In this document: positions 9,522 through 18,566 of the stretch, piece by piece | Layout of the letters: each line of letters starts with the position of its first letter | Position numbering within the stretch: the first letter of the stretch is position 1 | Assembly: GCA_002391075.1 (NCBI GenBank) | Contig: DGRN01000010.1 | Coordinates: 26,050-90,049 of the forward strand | Source of the DNA: Candidatus Saccharibacteria bacterium UBA4387 | GTDB taxonomy: Bacteria > Patescibacteriota > Saccharimonadia > Saccharimonadales > Saccharimonadaceae | Direction of reading: 5' to 3' | DNA length: 64,000 bases | Notes under the pieces: model-generated | What the model was told of the DNA's origin: nothing | Databases searched by the model: none | The model's input: only the letters and a program-made list of their open reading frames with translations | Program-made: the position numbers and the translations under genes

Positions 9522-11372
9522 CTAATAATCATAGCTATAATCAAATCCGTCGTCATAATCATAGTCGTAACTCGACCCCGAATCATAGTCATAATCGTAA
9601 TCATAGTCATAACTCGACCCCGAATCGTAATCATAATCGTAGTCGTAGTCATAATCGTAACTAGAATAACCCGAGTCATAACTACTCGACGATGTCCGAT
9701 AACTTCCGCCACTGGTGCCACCCATTATCGCCATCAAAATCACCAGTATAAAACATATGAACACAATCGTACCGACGAAATTACCACGATTCCGCACTCT
9801 ACTACTTTGCTTTACGGTCGGCCGCACATATCTATTCTTCATTCCGCTCGCCAAGCTTGCCACGTGCGAATAATTTCCGCCCATCGCAAACCTGCCGCGC
9901 TCGCTCAAATTCATCGAGTTGCGTCCCGACGACAGCGAACCAATCGCCCGCGCATCGTTCCGCCCACTAATCTCCGATGTCCACACACCATTACGCGAAA
10001 CGACAAAACGGTCGCTCTTCTTCATATTCTCGATGTGGCTCTCAGTCTCATTTTCGTGCGTATGCCGCTCCGCCCCACCACTCGAACGCAAAACCGTTTT
10101 AGGATAATTTATCTTATACTTTTTCGAAAGCCCACACATCACCATTCCAAACACCCAAATCGGCAGCGAAATCGACGCATACATAATCACCAACACGCTC
10201 AAAACGGTATGCTTGCCCGCAATCGCCACCACCATCAGCACGATTACCGCAATACAAGAAATCACGAACGCTCGCACAGTCGACTCTAGTAGCGATTTCT
10301 CTTTGTTCTTTTCGGCATTTCCGAGCGGAATATCGCCAACCACCTCACCGGTCCGGCCGTTCATCGCCACATAATAAATCCGCTTATCACCCGTCTCTTC
10401 CGGCCGCCTGTAGCTAAAAATCCAAACCGGCAAATACGCCGAGCGCCATTTCGTCCCTTTAATCCCCAGATGCTCACGATGCCAATGCAAACCGCGGTCA
10501 TATTCCGCAATCGACTCTCGCATTTTCTGCCGCCCAACATCACCCGCCTGCAAAGCCACAACTTCCTTCACCGCCCTCCGGTTCGCGTCACGTTTCTCAC
10601 TCGAAAAACCGCGCAAATAGCTCGGGTCCCACGCTACCGCATTCTCCGTATCGAACGGCAAAATCGCATTAATCACATTGTTCGAGTTTACGAAAGTATC
10701 CTGATTTAATCTATTTGTTGAGGACTCAACCGTCAAATCATCAACAAATAAATCAAACTCACGCTTCACCTCATAAGTATCCACCTTAAACGGCGGATTC
10801 TTACTTCCAGACGCCGTCTTTTCACCGTCGCCAAACGCCGTATAGACCGCCCGCACATCCACCACGAAATATGGAAAATAAACACCCTTCACATGTTCCG
10901 GCGTAAAATCACTCTTAAATTCCAGGTTCGCATTACTATACTCAGCGATATACTTTCGCATCCGCTCCACCGCCTCATCGTGCGGAATCGAAAACGGCAA
11001 CACAAAATCCGGCACCGCCCCATTCGGAATCTTATTCTCCAATGTCAGCACATGCCTACACCAGTGGCAATCAACCTGCAAATTCTCGCTTGCATTAACC
11101 ACTGCCTCGGCCCCGCAAGACGGGCACTTCAGCGTAATAATGACATCTTCGCTCGGAACGATATCTTCCGCGCCCGCGTCAACTTTTTCACCATTCAAGG
11201 ACTCCACGCCACCAAACGCATTATTTTTTTGAGGCTCAAAAACATGCCTACAATAATTGCATTTGAGTTTTCCCTGCGTAGCATCCAAAGACACGTCGCT
11301 AGCCCCACAATTGGGGCAGCGACGTAATTCTACTTCTACTTGCGCATCCGATTCTGGCTTCTTTTTTGCCAT
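9522..11372 (-). CDS. Paralogous twin zinc-ribbon membrane protein with Tyr-Asp tail (616 aa)
   Basis: It has the same plan as the downstream gene: two CxxC...CxxC ribbons in the first 100 residues, the shared core (VKGVYFPYFVVDV, FDTENAVAWDP), two hydrophobic segments in about 355-415, and a further helix at about 535-552. It then differs, ending in about 60 residues of Tyr/Asp/Ser repeats (YDYDYDYD blocks split by SGSS). The tail should be strongly acidic and disordered, and its sidedness depends on an uncertain number of membrane passes. The gene sits 16 nt after the SPFH gene and 11 nt before the paralogue, so the three form one operon. The pair probably arose by tandem duplication. Function unknown. 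Confidence 0.8.
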   Translation of the reverse strand: MAKKKPESDAQVEVELRRCPNCGASDVSLDATQGKLKCNYCRHVFEPQKNNAFGGVESLNGEKVDAGAEDIVPSEDVIITLKCPSCGAEAVVNASENLQVDCHWCRHVLTLENKIPNGAVPDFVLPFSIPHDEAVERMRKYIAEYSNANLEFKSDFTPEHVKGVYFPYFVVDVRAVYTAFGDGEKTASGSKNPPFKVDTYEVKREFDLFVDDLTVESSTNRLNQDTFVNSNNVINAILPFDTENAVAWDPSYLRGFSSEKRDANRRAVKEVVALQAGDVGRQKMRESIAEYDRGLHWHREHLGIKGTKWRSAYLPVWIFSYRRPEETGDKRIYYVAMNGRTGEVVGDIPLGNAEKNKEKSLLESTVRAFVISCIAVIVLMVVAIAGKHTVLSVLVIMYASISLPIWVFGMVMCGLSKKYKINYPKTVLRSSGGAERHTHENETESHIENMKKSDRFVVSRNGVWTSEISGRNDARAIGSLSSGRNSMNLSERGRFAMGGNYSHVASLASGMKNRYVRPTVKQSSRVRNRGNFVGTIVFICFILVILMAIMGGTSGGSYRTSSSSYDSGYSSYDYDYDYDYDYDSGSSYDYDYDYDYDSGSSYDYDYDDGFDYSYDY

Positions 11373-11388
11373 CTATTGCGCTTTCCTT

Positions 11389-12699
11389 TTATTGAGCCGT
11401 CGGATCAATTCCGCTTGCACGCATTGCCGCCAAATCATCTTCCGACAATCCGCTCAAATCCTGAGCCGCTGGCGCTGCTGGCGCTTCAGGGGCTGGAGCT
11501 GGAGCGGCCGCTGGCGCTTCAGGAGCCGGTGCAGCCGGAGCGGCCGGAGCTGGAGCAACAGGAGCCGGCCCCGCTGGTGCTGCTGGAGCAGCCGGCATGC
11601 CACCAACTGGAGAAATCAAGCTACCAGTACCGCCCATCTGATTAATTGCCATACCGATACCAAACATACCTTGCGCACCGCCATTTTCGCCGGCTGCCTT
11701 AAAGCCTTGCGCAATCGTAGCCTGCGAGTAAGCCGCACCAACGCGACCGCCGTCCGCAGCCAAAGCCTCGCCAATTGCACCCATCGATTCGGCCTGCGCC
11801 TGACCTTCGAGCGCGGTTTCGTTGAACTTGTCGATTTTCTCGAGCGAAGCCTGATCCCAGTCAAGGCCACGAGTCTCGATCGAAATAATGGACAAACCGT
11901 AAAGCGTAGCCCAGTGGAAGCCCTGCTCGACCGACGTATTCATATTCAATACGAAATCCTGCATGCCAGCTTGGATGTCATCAATGCTCTTACCGCCTCT
12001 CGAATACTGCGAAAGTGCCGCACCAATCGAACCAACAAAGCCCGAGAATAACGATTCTTCGACTGGTTGACCGTTCACGCCCATATCTTTCATGGTATAA
12101 ACCTTCTTCGAAGTCTGACCAGTAAAGAAGCTCGGATCAACCATATTCTTAACCGCCAAAATTGGATCAACAATCTTCACCGTATAAGTACCGTTGCAGG
12201 TTACCGCCAAGTGAATATTGCGATAACGCGCATCCTGATAGCGAATCGGATTCGTCGTACCGAACTTCAAACCAGCGATTGGACGCAAGTTAACATAGAA
12301 CGCCAACTGCTTATTGCTCGGCTGACCACCATACTTAAACTGTTGCCAGCTCTGACCAAACGTCGACGCAAAGAAACCGTCGCCAGCAAACAAGCTACGA
12401 GCTTCCGGCACATTCTCTGTCGTGTAGGTATAACGGCCAGCTTCAGCGATCACTGCCGTAATGCCACCATTTTCAATCAAAACTAACGCCGTATTCTCTG
12501 GCACCTCAAAATTACTGCCATCAGAAATAACATAAGCATCTTCCTGACCATCATTATTCGCACTGCCCTCTTTCTTCATTGGCACCGCGCGTGCAACAAT
12601 AGTCTGCCCATCCATCTCAGCAGGTACAGTCATGTATTCTAGCCACTGATTCGCAAAACCAGCCTTGGCGCTATCGATTGCAGCTTTAATAAAACCCAT
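11389..12699 (-). CDS. SPFH-domain protein (YdjI / virion-core-protein-like)
   Basis: The N-terminal 300 residues match the SPFH-type YdjI family: NTALVLIENGGITAVIAEAG is followed by a YTYTTEN segment and RPIAGLKFGTTNPIRYQDA, typical beta-rich SPFH text. The middle is helical and rich in Ala and Gln, as in flotillin-type coiled coils. Residues about 370-420 are a Pro/Ala-rich linker, and the end reads LSGLSEDDLAAMRASG. No signal peptide or membrane helix is obvious. The SD is AAGGAG at good spacing. It leads the operon with two zinc-ribbon membrane proteins, the gene association seen around B. subtilis ydjG-ydjI. Inferred role: membrane-domain scaffold or envelope-stress function. Confidence 0.85.
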   Translation of the reverse strand: MGFIKAAIDSAKAGFANQWLEYMTVPAEMDGQTIVARAVPMKKEGSANNDGQEDAYVISDGSNFEVPENTALVLIENGGITAVIAEAGRYTYTTENVPEARSLFAGDGFFASTFGQSWQQFKYGGQPSNKQLAFYVNLRPIAGLKFGTTNPIRYQDARYRNIHLAVTCNGTYTVKIVDPILAVKNMVDPSFFTGQTSKKVYTMKDMGVNGQPVEESLFSGFVGSIGAALSQYSRGGKSIDDIQAGMQDFVLNMNTSVEQGFHWATLYGLSIISIETRGLDWDQASLEKIDKFNETALEGQAQAESMGAIGEALAADGGRVGAAYSQATIAQGFKAAGENGGAQGMFGIGMAINQMGGTGSLISPVGGMPAAPAAPAGPAPVAPAPAAPAAPAPEAPAAAPAPAPEAPAAPAAQDLSGLSEDDLAAMRASGIDPTAQ

Positions 12700-12783
12700 C
12701 GAGTTCTCCTTCTTTAAATAATTTATTTTAGTATATATTTTTTCCGCCTCATCGTCAAAACACTAGCATTTTCTAAAAAACTA

Positions 12784-12811
12784 TTGACACGAAATATGCT
12801 CATGCTATAAT
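12784..12811 (+). promoter_or_regulatory. Promoter of the 388-aa secreted protein
   Basis: TTGACA (12784-12789), 16-nt spacer, TATAAT (12806-12811) preceded by TGC. This is a strong sigma-A-type promoter. Confidence 0.85.
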
Positions 12812-12849
12812 AGAGTCACAAAAGGTCAAAATAAAAAAGGAATATCAAC

Positions 12850-14016
12850 ATGAAAAAACTAGGCATTTTCGCCGCGGCAATTTCCACCGCAGCGGCCGGA
12901 ATTATCGCTCAATCTGCAAGCGCTATACCGGGCACTATCTATATAAAAGACGACAATCTCTACGAAGCACTCAAGACCAATGCAAGCTTCTACTTCATGC
13001 CTTACGGCAGCACAACATATACCAAATATACTCCAGGCTTCATCGACAAAGGTGGCGTTACGCCTATCTCCTCAGGAGAACCGTCCAGCTACGGCGCCAT
13101 AGTCGACGAAATCATTCCAGATAAAATCGTCTTCGACTGCTCCAATGGCGACCCACTAGCAAACGTCGAGAGCCTCGACAGCCTCCTCGACATCAACCTC
13201 GACGAAGTTGGCGTATGTAGCGATACTGCCGCCACGGCCATCAGAACCGCATATGCCAACCTAGATCCTCAGCCAAGCACCAACCTGAATGTTTTCGTCA
13301 ACACAGGCTGTACACTCACAACCCGCTTCATCAACACTCAGGGCGAAAAACTTGCCGAAGACGATGTCTATGTCTCCAAGTGTGAAAATATCCAACAAGA
13401 CGAAGTTCATGAGATTAAAACCTTCGATAACGCCAAATACAAATTAGTTGCAGGTGATTTCATTGGCGAACCAAGCGCATTCGTCTACTACCTCAACAAC
13501 ACGGAGGGCGAAAGCTCCAGGGCGGTCTTCCGAAGCAGCCAAGACACCGAAAACGACGAGGAGCTCTTCAGTGATTACTTCGACATGCAACCGATGGGCA
13601 CCTGGAATGACCAAACCAACAAAACCATCATCTACACCTACGACCTAAACTTCAAGATTCCAACCGGTGATTACACCTACGAATCCGGCGAAAGCACCTC
13701 TTCGGCCGACGTCAAGCTCATCGACGCCAATGGCAACGAAACAGAATACACCCTCCAAGACGTCGAAGACATCGCCGAGGCTCTCATGGGCGACGAAGAA
13801 GCCTCAATCGAGGTTGTCAACGGCGACATCACGATCCGCATCAACGGCGTCAAATACCTCAGCGTCAAGCCAGCCACTACGCCAGAAGCAGCCCCAGAAG
13901 AAGAAACTCCGGCCAACCCAAACACCGCCGACAGCTTCTCCACTACTCTGGTTGTAACGCTTGCCGCCAGCGTCATGCTCGGCCTCGGCATCGCCACTAA
14001 GGCTCGCCGCCGCTAG
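12850..14016 (+). CDS. Secreted protein with PNTAD-type C-terminal anchor (388 aa)
   Basis: A classical signal peptide is visible (MKKLGIFAAAISTAAAG, likely cleaved after the ASA near residue 25). The mature region has four Cys, acidic patches and a segment near residues 145-270 (TTRFINTQGEKL ... TIIYTYDLNF) that resembles a MucBP-type fold; this is tentative. A Glu/Pro/Ala linker precedes PNTAD (357-361), a membrane helix and ARRR, the same C-terminal signature as the 1998-aa surface protein. The promoter is strong and the SD is an AAGG-type site 8 nt from the ATG. It is monocistronic with its own terminator and divergent from the SPFH operon. Role inferred: wall- or membrane-anchored surface protein. 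Confidence 0.8.
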   Translation: MKKLGIFAAAISTAAAGIIAQSASAIPGTIYIKDDNLYEALKTNASFYFMPYGSTTYTKYTPGFIDKGGVTPISSGEPSSYGAIVDEIIPDKIVFDCSNGDPLANVESLDSLLDINLDEVGVCSDTAATAIRTAYANLDPQPSTNLNVFVNTGCTLTTRFINTQGEKLAEDDVYVSKCENIQQDEVHEIKTFDNAKYKLVAGDFIGEPSAFVYYLNNTEGESSRAVFRSSQDTENDEELFSDYFDMQPMGTWNDQTNKTIIYTYDLNFKIPTGDYTYESGESTSSADVKLIDANGNETEYTLQDVEDIAEALMGDEEASIEVVNGDITIRINGVKYLSVKPATTPEAAPEEETPANPNTADSFSTTLVVTLAASVMLGLGIATKARRR

Positions 14017-14037
14017 TCTATAGCGCAAAGCAACAAA

Positions 14038-14067
14038 ATATCCCCAAGTCCCCTGGGGATATTTTTT
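14038..14067 (+). terminator. Terminator of the 388-aa secreted protein
   Basis: The stem ATATCCCCA/TGGGGATAT is followed by six T. Confidence 0.85.
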
Positions 14068-14083
14068 GCCCTTCCCCACCATC

Positions 14084-14110
14084 AAAAAATCGCCCCGTCT
14101 CCAGGGCGAT
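14084..14110 (-). terminator. ppa terminator
   Basis: On the minus strand ATCGCCC pairs with GGGCGAT and is followed by TTTTT. Confidence 0.8.
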
Positions 14111-14123
14111 CTCCAAGCTAATC

Positions 14124-14654
14124 TTATTTATGCGACCAGCGCTTGATCGAAGCTTCGATAACTTCCTTCGCTTCGTCAACGCCAAAGAAGCCCTTCACCT
14201 TGGTCGTGCCAGGCTTCTTCAAATCCTTGTAGTGATTGAAGTGGAATTCAATCTGCTCAAGCGTACGCTTTGGCAAATCTTCCAAAGTCTCAATCGCATC
14301 GCCATTATTGCGATCATCATCAACAACGCAAATAATCTTGTCATCAACTTCACCATCATCGACAAACTTCATCACGCCCAAAATGCGCGCAGTCAAATAA
14401 ATACCAGTCGTCAATGGTTGCTCGGTAATAATCAAAGCGTCAAGCTCATCGCCATCTTCGTCCAAAGTCTGCGGAATAAAACCATAGTTGCAAGGCTTCG
14501 CAAATGCCATCGGCTCAATACGATCGAGCATAAAGCAAGCTTTCGTACGGTCCCACTCAATCTTATGATTGCTGCCGGTCGGAATTTCTACCACGACATT
14601 CAACTTGCCGTTTTTGTAGTCACCTGGATCCAAAATCATGTTAAAATCTGCCAT
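14124..14654 (-). CDS. ppa: Inorganic pyrophosphatase
   Basis: Hydrolyses pyrophosphate to two phosphates and so pulls biosynthetic reactions forward. The family I signature DGDELDALII with its metal-binding aspartates is present, together with GFIPQT, DDGEVDDKII, HFNHYKDL and a KGFFGVDEA segment near the end. The length of 176 aa is normal. The start MADFNMILDPGDY follows AAGGAG by 7 nt; a longer frame beginning 36 nt upstream lacks such a site. It is transcribed away from gap. Confidence 0.96.
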   Translation of the reverse strand: MADFNMILDPGDYKNGKLNVVVEIPTGSNHKIEWDRTKACFMLDRIEPMAFAKPCNYGFIPQTLDEDGDELDALIITEQPLTTGIYLTARILGVMKFVDDGEVDDKIICVVDDDRNNGDAIETLEDLPKRTLEQIEFHFNHYKDLKKPGTTKVKGFFGVDEAKEVIEASIKRWSHK

Positions 14655-14712
14655 TTTCACTCCTTTCTTCTCGCGATTAGCAGTTTTCATATACTATACC
14701 ACATTTTTGTGT

Positions 14713-14718
14713 TATAAT
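14713..14718 (+). promoter_or_regulatory. -10 box of the gap operon
   Basis: TATAAT stands about 45 nt before the gap ATG. No clear -35 hexamer is seen at the right distance. An AGGAGA site precedes the start codon. Confidence 0.6.
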
Positions 14719-14762
14719 AAGCACAAACAATATCTAACATAAACATAGGAGAAAACATAAAA

Positions 14763-15770
14763 ATGGTTAGAGTTGCAATCAATGGCTTCGGTCGCATCGG
14801 CCGCAACGCCTTCAAAATTGCATTCGATCGCAATGACGTCGAAATCGTCGCCATCAACGACCTTACCGACAACAAAACTCTCGCTCACCTCTTGAAGTAC
14901 GACTCCAGCTACGGTATCTACTCTCATGATGTTAGCTACGACGACGACGCAATCATTGTCGACGGCAAGGAAATTAAAGCTTTTGCTGAAAAAGAACCAG
15001 CCAACCTCCCATGGCGCGACCTCGGCGTTGATGTCGTCATCGAATCGACCGGCTTCTTCACCGACCCAGCCAAAGCCCGCGCTCACATCGACGCCGGCGC
15101 TCGCAAGGTTGTCATTTCCGCCCCAGCCAAAGGCGAAGGCGCCAAAACCATCGTTCTAGGCGTCAACGAAGACCAAGTCACCGTCGAAGACGAAATCATT
15201 TCCAACGCATCTTGCACCACAAACTGCATCGCGCCAGTCATGAAAGTCCTCGAAGACAACATCGGCATCGACAAAGCCATGATGACTACCGTCCATAGCT
15301 ACACCGCTAGCCAAAAACTTCAGGATGCCCCAGCCAAAGACCTTCGCGAAGCTCGTGCTGCTGCCGAAAACATCGTCCCAACCACCACCGGCGCCAGCAA
15401 AGCCGCCGCAAAAGCCATCCCAAGCCTCACCGGCAAGTTCAACGGCCTTTCGGTCCGCGTCCCATCCCCAGTCGTTTCCCTCTCGGACATCACCGCGGTC
15501 ACCAAGCGCCCAACTAGCAAGGAAGAAATCAACGAACTCTTCAAGCGCGCCGCTGCCGACCCATATTACCAAGGCATCCTCGACGCCACCGAAGAAGAAT
15601 TGGTCTCCGTCGACTTCCGCGGCAACTCGCACTCTTCCATCGTTGATCTTAAACTCACTGACGTCATCGAAGGCACTCTTATCAAAGTTGTCGCTTGGTA
15701 CGACAACGAATGGGGCTACAGCAATCGCCTCGTCGAACTAACCGCCGACTTCGGCAAATTAGGTAAGTAA
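14763..15770 (+). CDS. gap: Glyceraldehyde-3-phosphate dehydrogenase
   Basis: Converts glyceraldehyde 3-phosphate to 1,3-bisphosphoglycerate with NAD reduction. INGFGRIGRNAF is the nucleotide-binding loop and AINDLTD carries the Asp typical of NAD specificity. SNASCTTNCIAP holds the catalytic Cys (near residue 151), with HSYTASQK and WYDNEWGYSNR further on. The length of 335 aa is standard. It is the first gene of a compact operon with rpiB, rpe, pfkB and LOG, only 3 nt before rpiB, which suggests translational coupling. Confidence 0.97.
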   Translation: MVRVAINGFGRIGRNAFKIAFDRNDVEIVAINDLTDNKTLAHLLKYDSSYGIYSHDVSYDDDAIIVDGKEIKAFAEKEPANLPWRDLGVDVVIESTGFFTDPAKARAHIDAGARKVVISAPAKGEGAKTIVLGVNEDQVTVEDEIISNASCTTNCIAPVMKVLEDNIGIDKAMMTTVHSYTASQKLQDAPAKDLREARAAAENIVPTTTGASKAAAKAIPSLTGKFNGLSVRVPSPVVSLSDITAVTKRPTSKEEINELFKRAAADPYYQGILDATEEELVSVDFRGNSHSSIVDLKLTDVIEGTLIKVVAWYDNEWGYSNRLVELTADFGKLGK

Positions 15771-15773
15771 ACT

Positions 15774-16220
15774 ATGAAAATCATCCTCGGTGCCGACCAT
15801 CGCGGCTACGAACTCAAAAACCAAATCATCGCCTGGCTCCAACAAGCCCGCATCGATTATTTTGACGCCGGCGCCACCAAATTCGATGCCGAGGATGACT
15901 ATAACGATTACGCCAAAAACGTCGCCCTCAGCATCCAAAACACACCCGCCGACCTCACTCGCTACGGCATCTTGGTCTGCGGTTCTGCTCAGGGCGTCGC
16001 CATGCAGGCCAATCGCTATCGCGGCGTCCGCGCAGCAATTTGCGACGCGGCCGACCAGGCGGCAGAAACCCGCAGTCACAACGACGCCAACATTCTCTGC
16101 CTCCCTGCCGATCGCGTCGACATCGAACAAGCAATCCCAATCATCGAAACATTTCTCCAAACCGCGGCTCTCACGGGCGAAAAATACCAACGCCGCAACA
16201 AAAAACTAGACGAAGAATAA
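15774..16220 (+). CDS. rpiB: Ribose-5-phosphate isomerase B (RpiB/LacAB family)
   Basis: Interconverts ribose 5-phosphate and ribulose 5-phosphate. The family signature is clear: ILGADHRGYELK at the N-terminus, GILVCGSAQGVAMQANR with the catalytic Cys, and RSHNDANILCLPA with the conserved Asn and Asp. At 148 aa it has the usual size. It starts 3 nt after gap and ends 4 nt before rpe. The GSAQG loop replaces the more common GSGIG. LacAB-type substrates cannot be excluded, but the neighbouring epimerase favours RpiB. Confidence 0.92.
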   Translation: MKIILGADHRGYELKNQIIAWLQQARIDYFDAGATKFDAEDDYNDYAKNVALSIQNTPADLTRYGILVCGSAQGVAMQANRYRGVRAAICDAADQAAETRSHNDANILCLPADRVDIEQAIPIIETFLQTAALTGEKYQRRNKKLDEE

Positions 16221-16224
16221 AACT

Positions 16225-16875
16225 ATGGCAATCACAACAATCGCTCCAACAATCCTCACCAACAATCCAACCGAGTACAAAACCTTGGTTCAAAGATATT
16301 ATCCTTTTGCGCGCCGCGTCCACATCGACATCTCCGACGGCACTCTCGCGCAAAACGTCACCATCAACGAAACTGCCGTTTGGTGGCCAAAAGGCTGGCA
16401 AGTCGACATCCATATGATGACGCTCTCCCCCGCCCAACACATCGAAAACCTCATCAAACTTCACCCAAGTCTAGTTATTTTTCACGCCGAAGCCAACGAC
16501 GATCTATTGCCAATCTTCGAACAGCTAAAGCAAAACAACATCAAATGCGGCGTCGCGATTGTTAAAAACGTCTACCCTGGCAACATCAAGCAGCTACTCA
16601 ACGCCGCAGATTACGCCCTCATCTTCTCCGGCACGCTCGGCCAATACGGCGGCGAGGCCGACCTCTTATTACTCGAAAAAGTCGCCCTCATTCGCGACAT
16701 CCATAAAACCATCGAAATCGGCTGGGACGGTGGCGCCAACCTAAACAACACACACATCATCACGCACGCTGGCGTCGACGTCATTAACGTCGGCAGCGCC
16801 ATTTCGCGCTCCGAAGACCCAACCGCCGCCTTCAACGCCCTCAACAGCGCAACCGAAAAGGAGTCTGTACTCTAA
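16225..16875 (+). CDS. rpe: Ribulose-phosphate 3-epimerase family protein
   Basis: TIM-barrel epimerase linking ribulose 5-phosphate and xylulose 5-phosphate. Motifs in order: IAPTIL, HIDISDG (usual HVDVMDG), DIHMM (usual DVHLM), FHAEA, a GVAI segment, then GWDGGAN (usual VDGGI) and INVGSAIS. The usual HFVPN after the catalytic Asp reads TLAQN, so the protein is divergent and the substrate assignment less certain. It shares one base of its stop codon with the pfkB start. Confidence 0.85.
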   Translation: MAITTIAPTILTNNPTEYKTLVQRYYPFARRVHIDISDGTLAQNVTINETAVWWPKGWQVDIHMMTLSPAQHIENLIKLHPSLVIFHAEANDDLLPIFEQLKQNNIKCGVAIVKNVYPGNIKQLLNAADYALIFSGTLGQYGGEADLLLLEKVALIRDIHKTIEIGWDGGANLNNTHIITHAGVDVINVGSAISRSEDPTAAFNALNSATEKESVL

Positions 16876-17828
16876 TGGCTCGCATCGTTACCGCAGGCGC
16901 CGCCCTACAAGACGTTTTCCTCATCGACCACGACGATTTCGGCACCAACAAACGCGGCTACTTCAACCAAATCGAGCTCGGCTCAAAAATCGACATCGAC
17001 CGCGTACATTTCAGCACCGGCGGCGGCGCCACCAATGCGGCCACCACTTTCGCCCGCAGCGGACATGAAACCATCTTCATGGGCTGCATCGCCAATGATC
17101 CCGCCGGTGAAGCCGTCATCGCCGCTCTTGATCGCGAAGGCATCGACAGTAGCTACGTCAGCTACGCTAAAAACATCCACACCGGCTACTCCGTCATTCT
17201 TCTCACTCCGTCCGGCGAGCGCACTATCATGACCTGTCGCGGCGCCAGCGCCAAATTCGACCACCTCAACCCCGAAGACCTCGAAAGCATCTATCCAGAT
17301 TGGCTCTACGTCAGCACCATGCGCGGCAACATGAACATGCTCGATCAACTCTTCACCCGCGCCAAATCTCTCAACGCCAAAATCATGTTCAACCCAGGCA
17401 ATCTCGAACTCGAACACCAAAAACAACTCCTCGGCCTTCTCCCCGACGTCGACGTCTTACTCGTCAACAAAAAAGAAGCCCAAAAAATCGTCCAGGGTTC
17501 CTCCCTATCCGAACTCGCCCATCGCCTCCATAATTACTGCTCGCACGTCATCATCACCGACGGCAACCAAGGCGCCATCGCTATCTCGCCTGACCTAGTT
17601 TACCGCCTCGGCCTTTACGAAGACGTCCCCGTCAAAGACGCCACTGGCGCCGGCGACGCTTTCGGCTCTGGCTTCCTCGCCGCCTTCGCAGCTGGCAAAT
17701 CTTTCAAGGATTCCCTCATTTTCGCATCTGCCAACTCGACTTCCGTCGTCCAATACATCGGCGGCAAGTCCGGCATCATCTCAAACAAAGTCAAATTACA
17801 TAACATGCCCATACAGGAGGTACGCTAA
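16875..17828 (+). CDS. PfkB-family carbohydrate kinase
   Basis: Ribokinase-fold sugar or nucleoside kinase. FSTGGGATNAATTFAR is the N-terminal glycine-rich signature, and DATGAGDAFGSGF near residue 255 is the C-terminal PfkB signature with the catalytic Asp and anion hole. The length of 317 aa is typical. The 1-nt overlaps with rpe upstream and LOG downstream indicate coupled translation. The substrate cannot be read from sequence; ribose, a nucleoside or a sugar phosphate all fit the context. Confidence 0.9.
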   Translation: MARIVTAGAALQDVFLIDHDDFGTNKRGYFNQIELGSKIDIDRVHFSTGGGATNAATTFARSGHETIFMGCIANDPAGEAVIAALDREGIDSSYVSYAKNIHTGYSVILLTPSGERTIMTCRGASAKFDHLNPEDLESIYPDWLYVSTMRGNMNMLDQLFTRAKSLNAKIMFNPGNLELEHQKQLLGLLPDVDVLLVNKKEAQKIVQGSSLSELAHRLHNYCSHVIITDGNQGAIAISPDLVYRLGLYEDVPVKDATGAGDAFGSGFLAAFAAGKSFKDSLIFASANSTSVVQYIGGKSGIISNKVKLHNMPIQEVR

Positions 17829-18556
17829 TGGACGAAGCAGTCACAAAATGGCTCGAACAAATCGCCGACGAAAAACTTAACGCCGAAGACGTCGAACGCT
17901 CTCTGCGCTATGCCAGAGATCTAGAAGAAGGTCTCGCCAAAATCCGCACTTACGCCCAAGGCGTCAGCATTTTCGGCTCCGCTCGCCTCAAGCAAAACAG
18001 CAAATACTGCAAACTCGCCACCAAACTCGGCTTCCTTCTCGCTCAAAACGGCCATCCAGTCATCACTGGTGGCGGCCCGGGCATCATGGAGGCCGCCAAC
18101 AAAGGCTGCTACGAAGCCGGCGGCCGCAGCATCGGCCTCAACATTCAACTCGCCCACGAGCAGCACATCAACCCTTACGTCACCGACGAAATGGAATTCC
18201 ACTACTTCTTCGCCCGCAAAGTCATGCTCACCATGTCCAGCAAAGTTTACGTCTTCTTCCCTGGCGGCTTTGGCACCTTGGACGAATTTTCCGAAATCCT
18301 CATCCTCATGCAAGAAGGCAAAATGCCAAAAATGCCTATGTTCCTCATCGGTAAATCCTTCTGGAAGCCGCTCGACAAGTATTTCTATGAAAAAATGGAG
18401 CGCCAAATGCACACCATCGCCAAGGGCGACCGCAGCATTTACCGCATTACAGACAACGTCGAGGAAGTCGTCGACGCCGCCAACCGCATCGGCCACCCGA
18501 GCATCTACGAAAACCTCTACGACTCCCACGCCAGCAAAAAATTCAAATCCATCTAA
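17828..18556 (+). CDS. LOG-family nucleoside-monophosphate phosphoribohydrolase
   Basis: Rossmann-fold lysine-decarboxylase-like (LOG/YgdH) protein. VSIFGSAR opens the fold, GGGPGIMEAANKG and PGGFGTLDEFSE are the diagnostic motifs. Family members split nucleoside 5'-monophosphates into base and ribose 5-phosphate. The start is supported by AGGAGG inside the end of the kinase gene. Being last in an operon with RpiB and Rpe, it could supply their substrate. Cytokinin activation, the plant role of LOG, is not implied. Confidence 0.9.
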   Translation: MDEAVTKWLEQIADEKLNAEDVERSLRYARDLEEGLAKIRTYAQGVSIFGSARLKQNSKYCKLATKLGFLLAQNGHPVITGGGPGIMEAANKGCYEAGGRSIGLNIQLAHEQHINPYVTDEMEFHYFFARKVMLTMSSKVYVFFPGGFGTLDEFSEILILMQEGKMPKMPMFLIGKSFWKPLDKYFYEKMERQMHTIAKGDRSIYRITDNVEEVVDAANRIGHPSIYENLYDSHASKKFKSI

Positions 18557-18566
18557 TCGCTCCCTC

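Noticed and set aside
8527..11327. Several long plus-strand frames opposite the zinc-ribbon genes
   Set aside because: Low-complexity Arg/Ile/His composition mirrors the strong genes on the other strand; no start signals.
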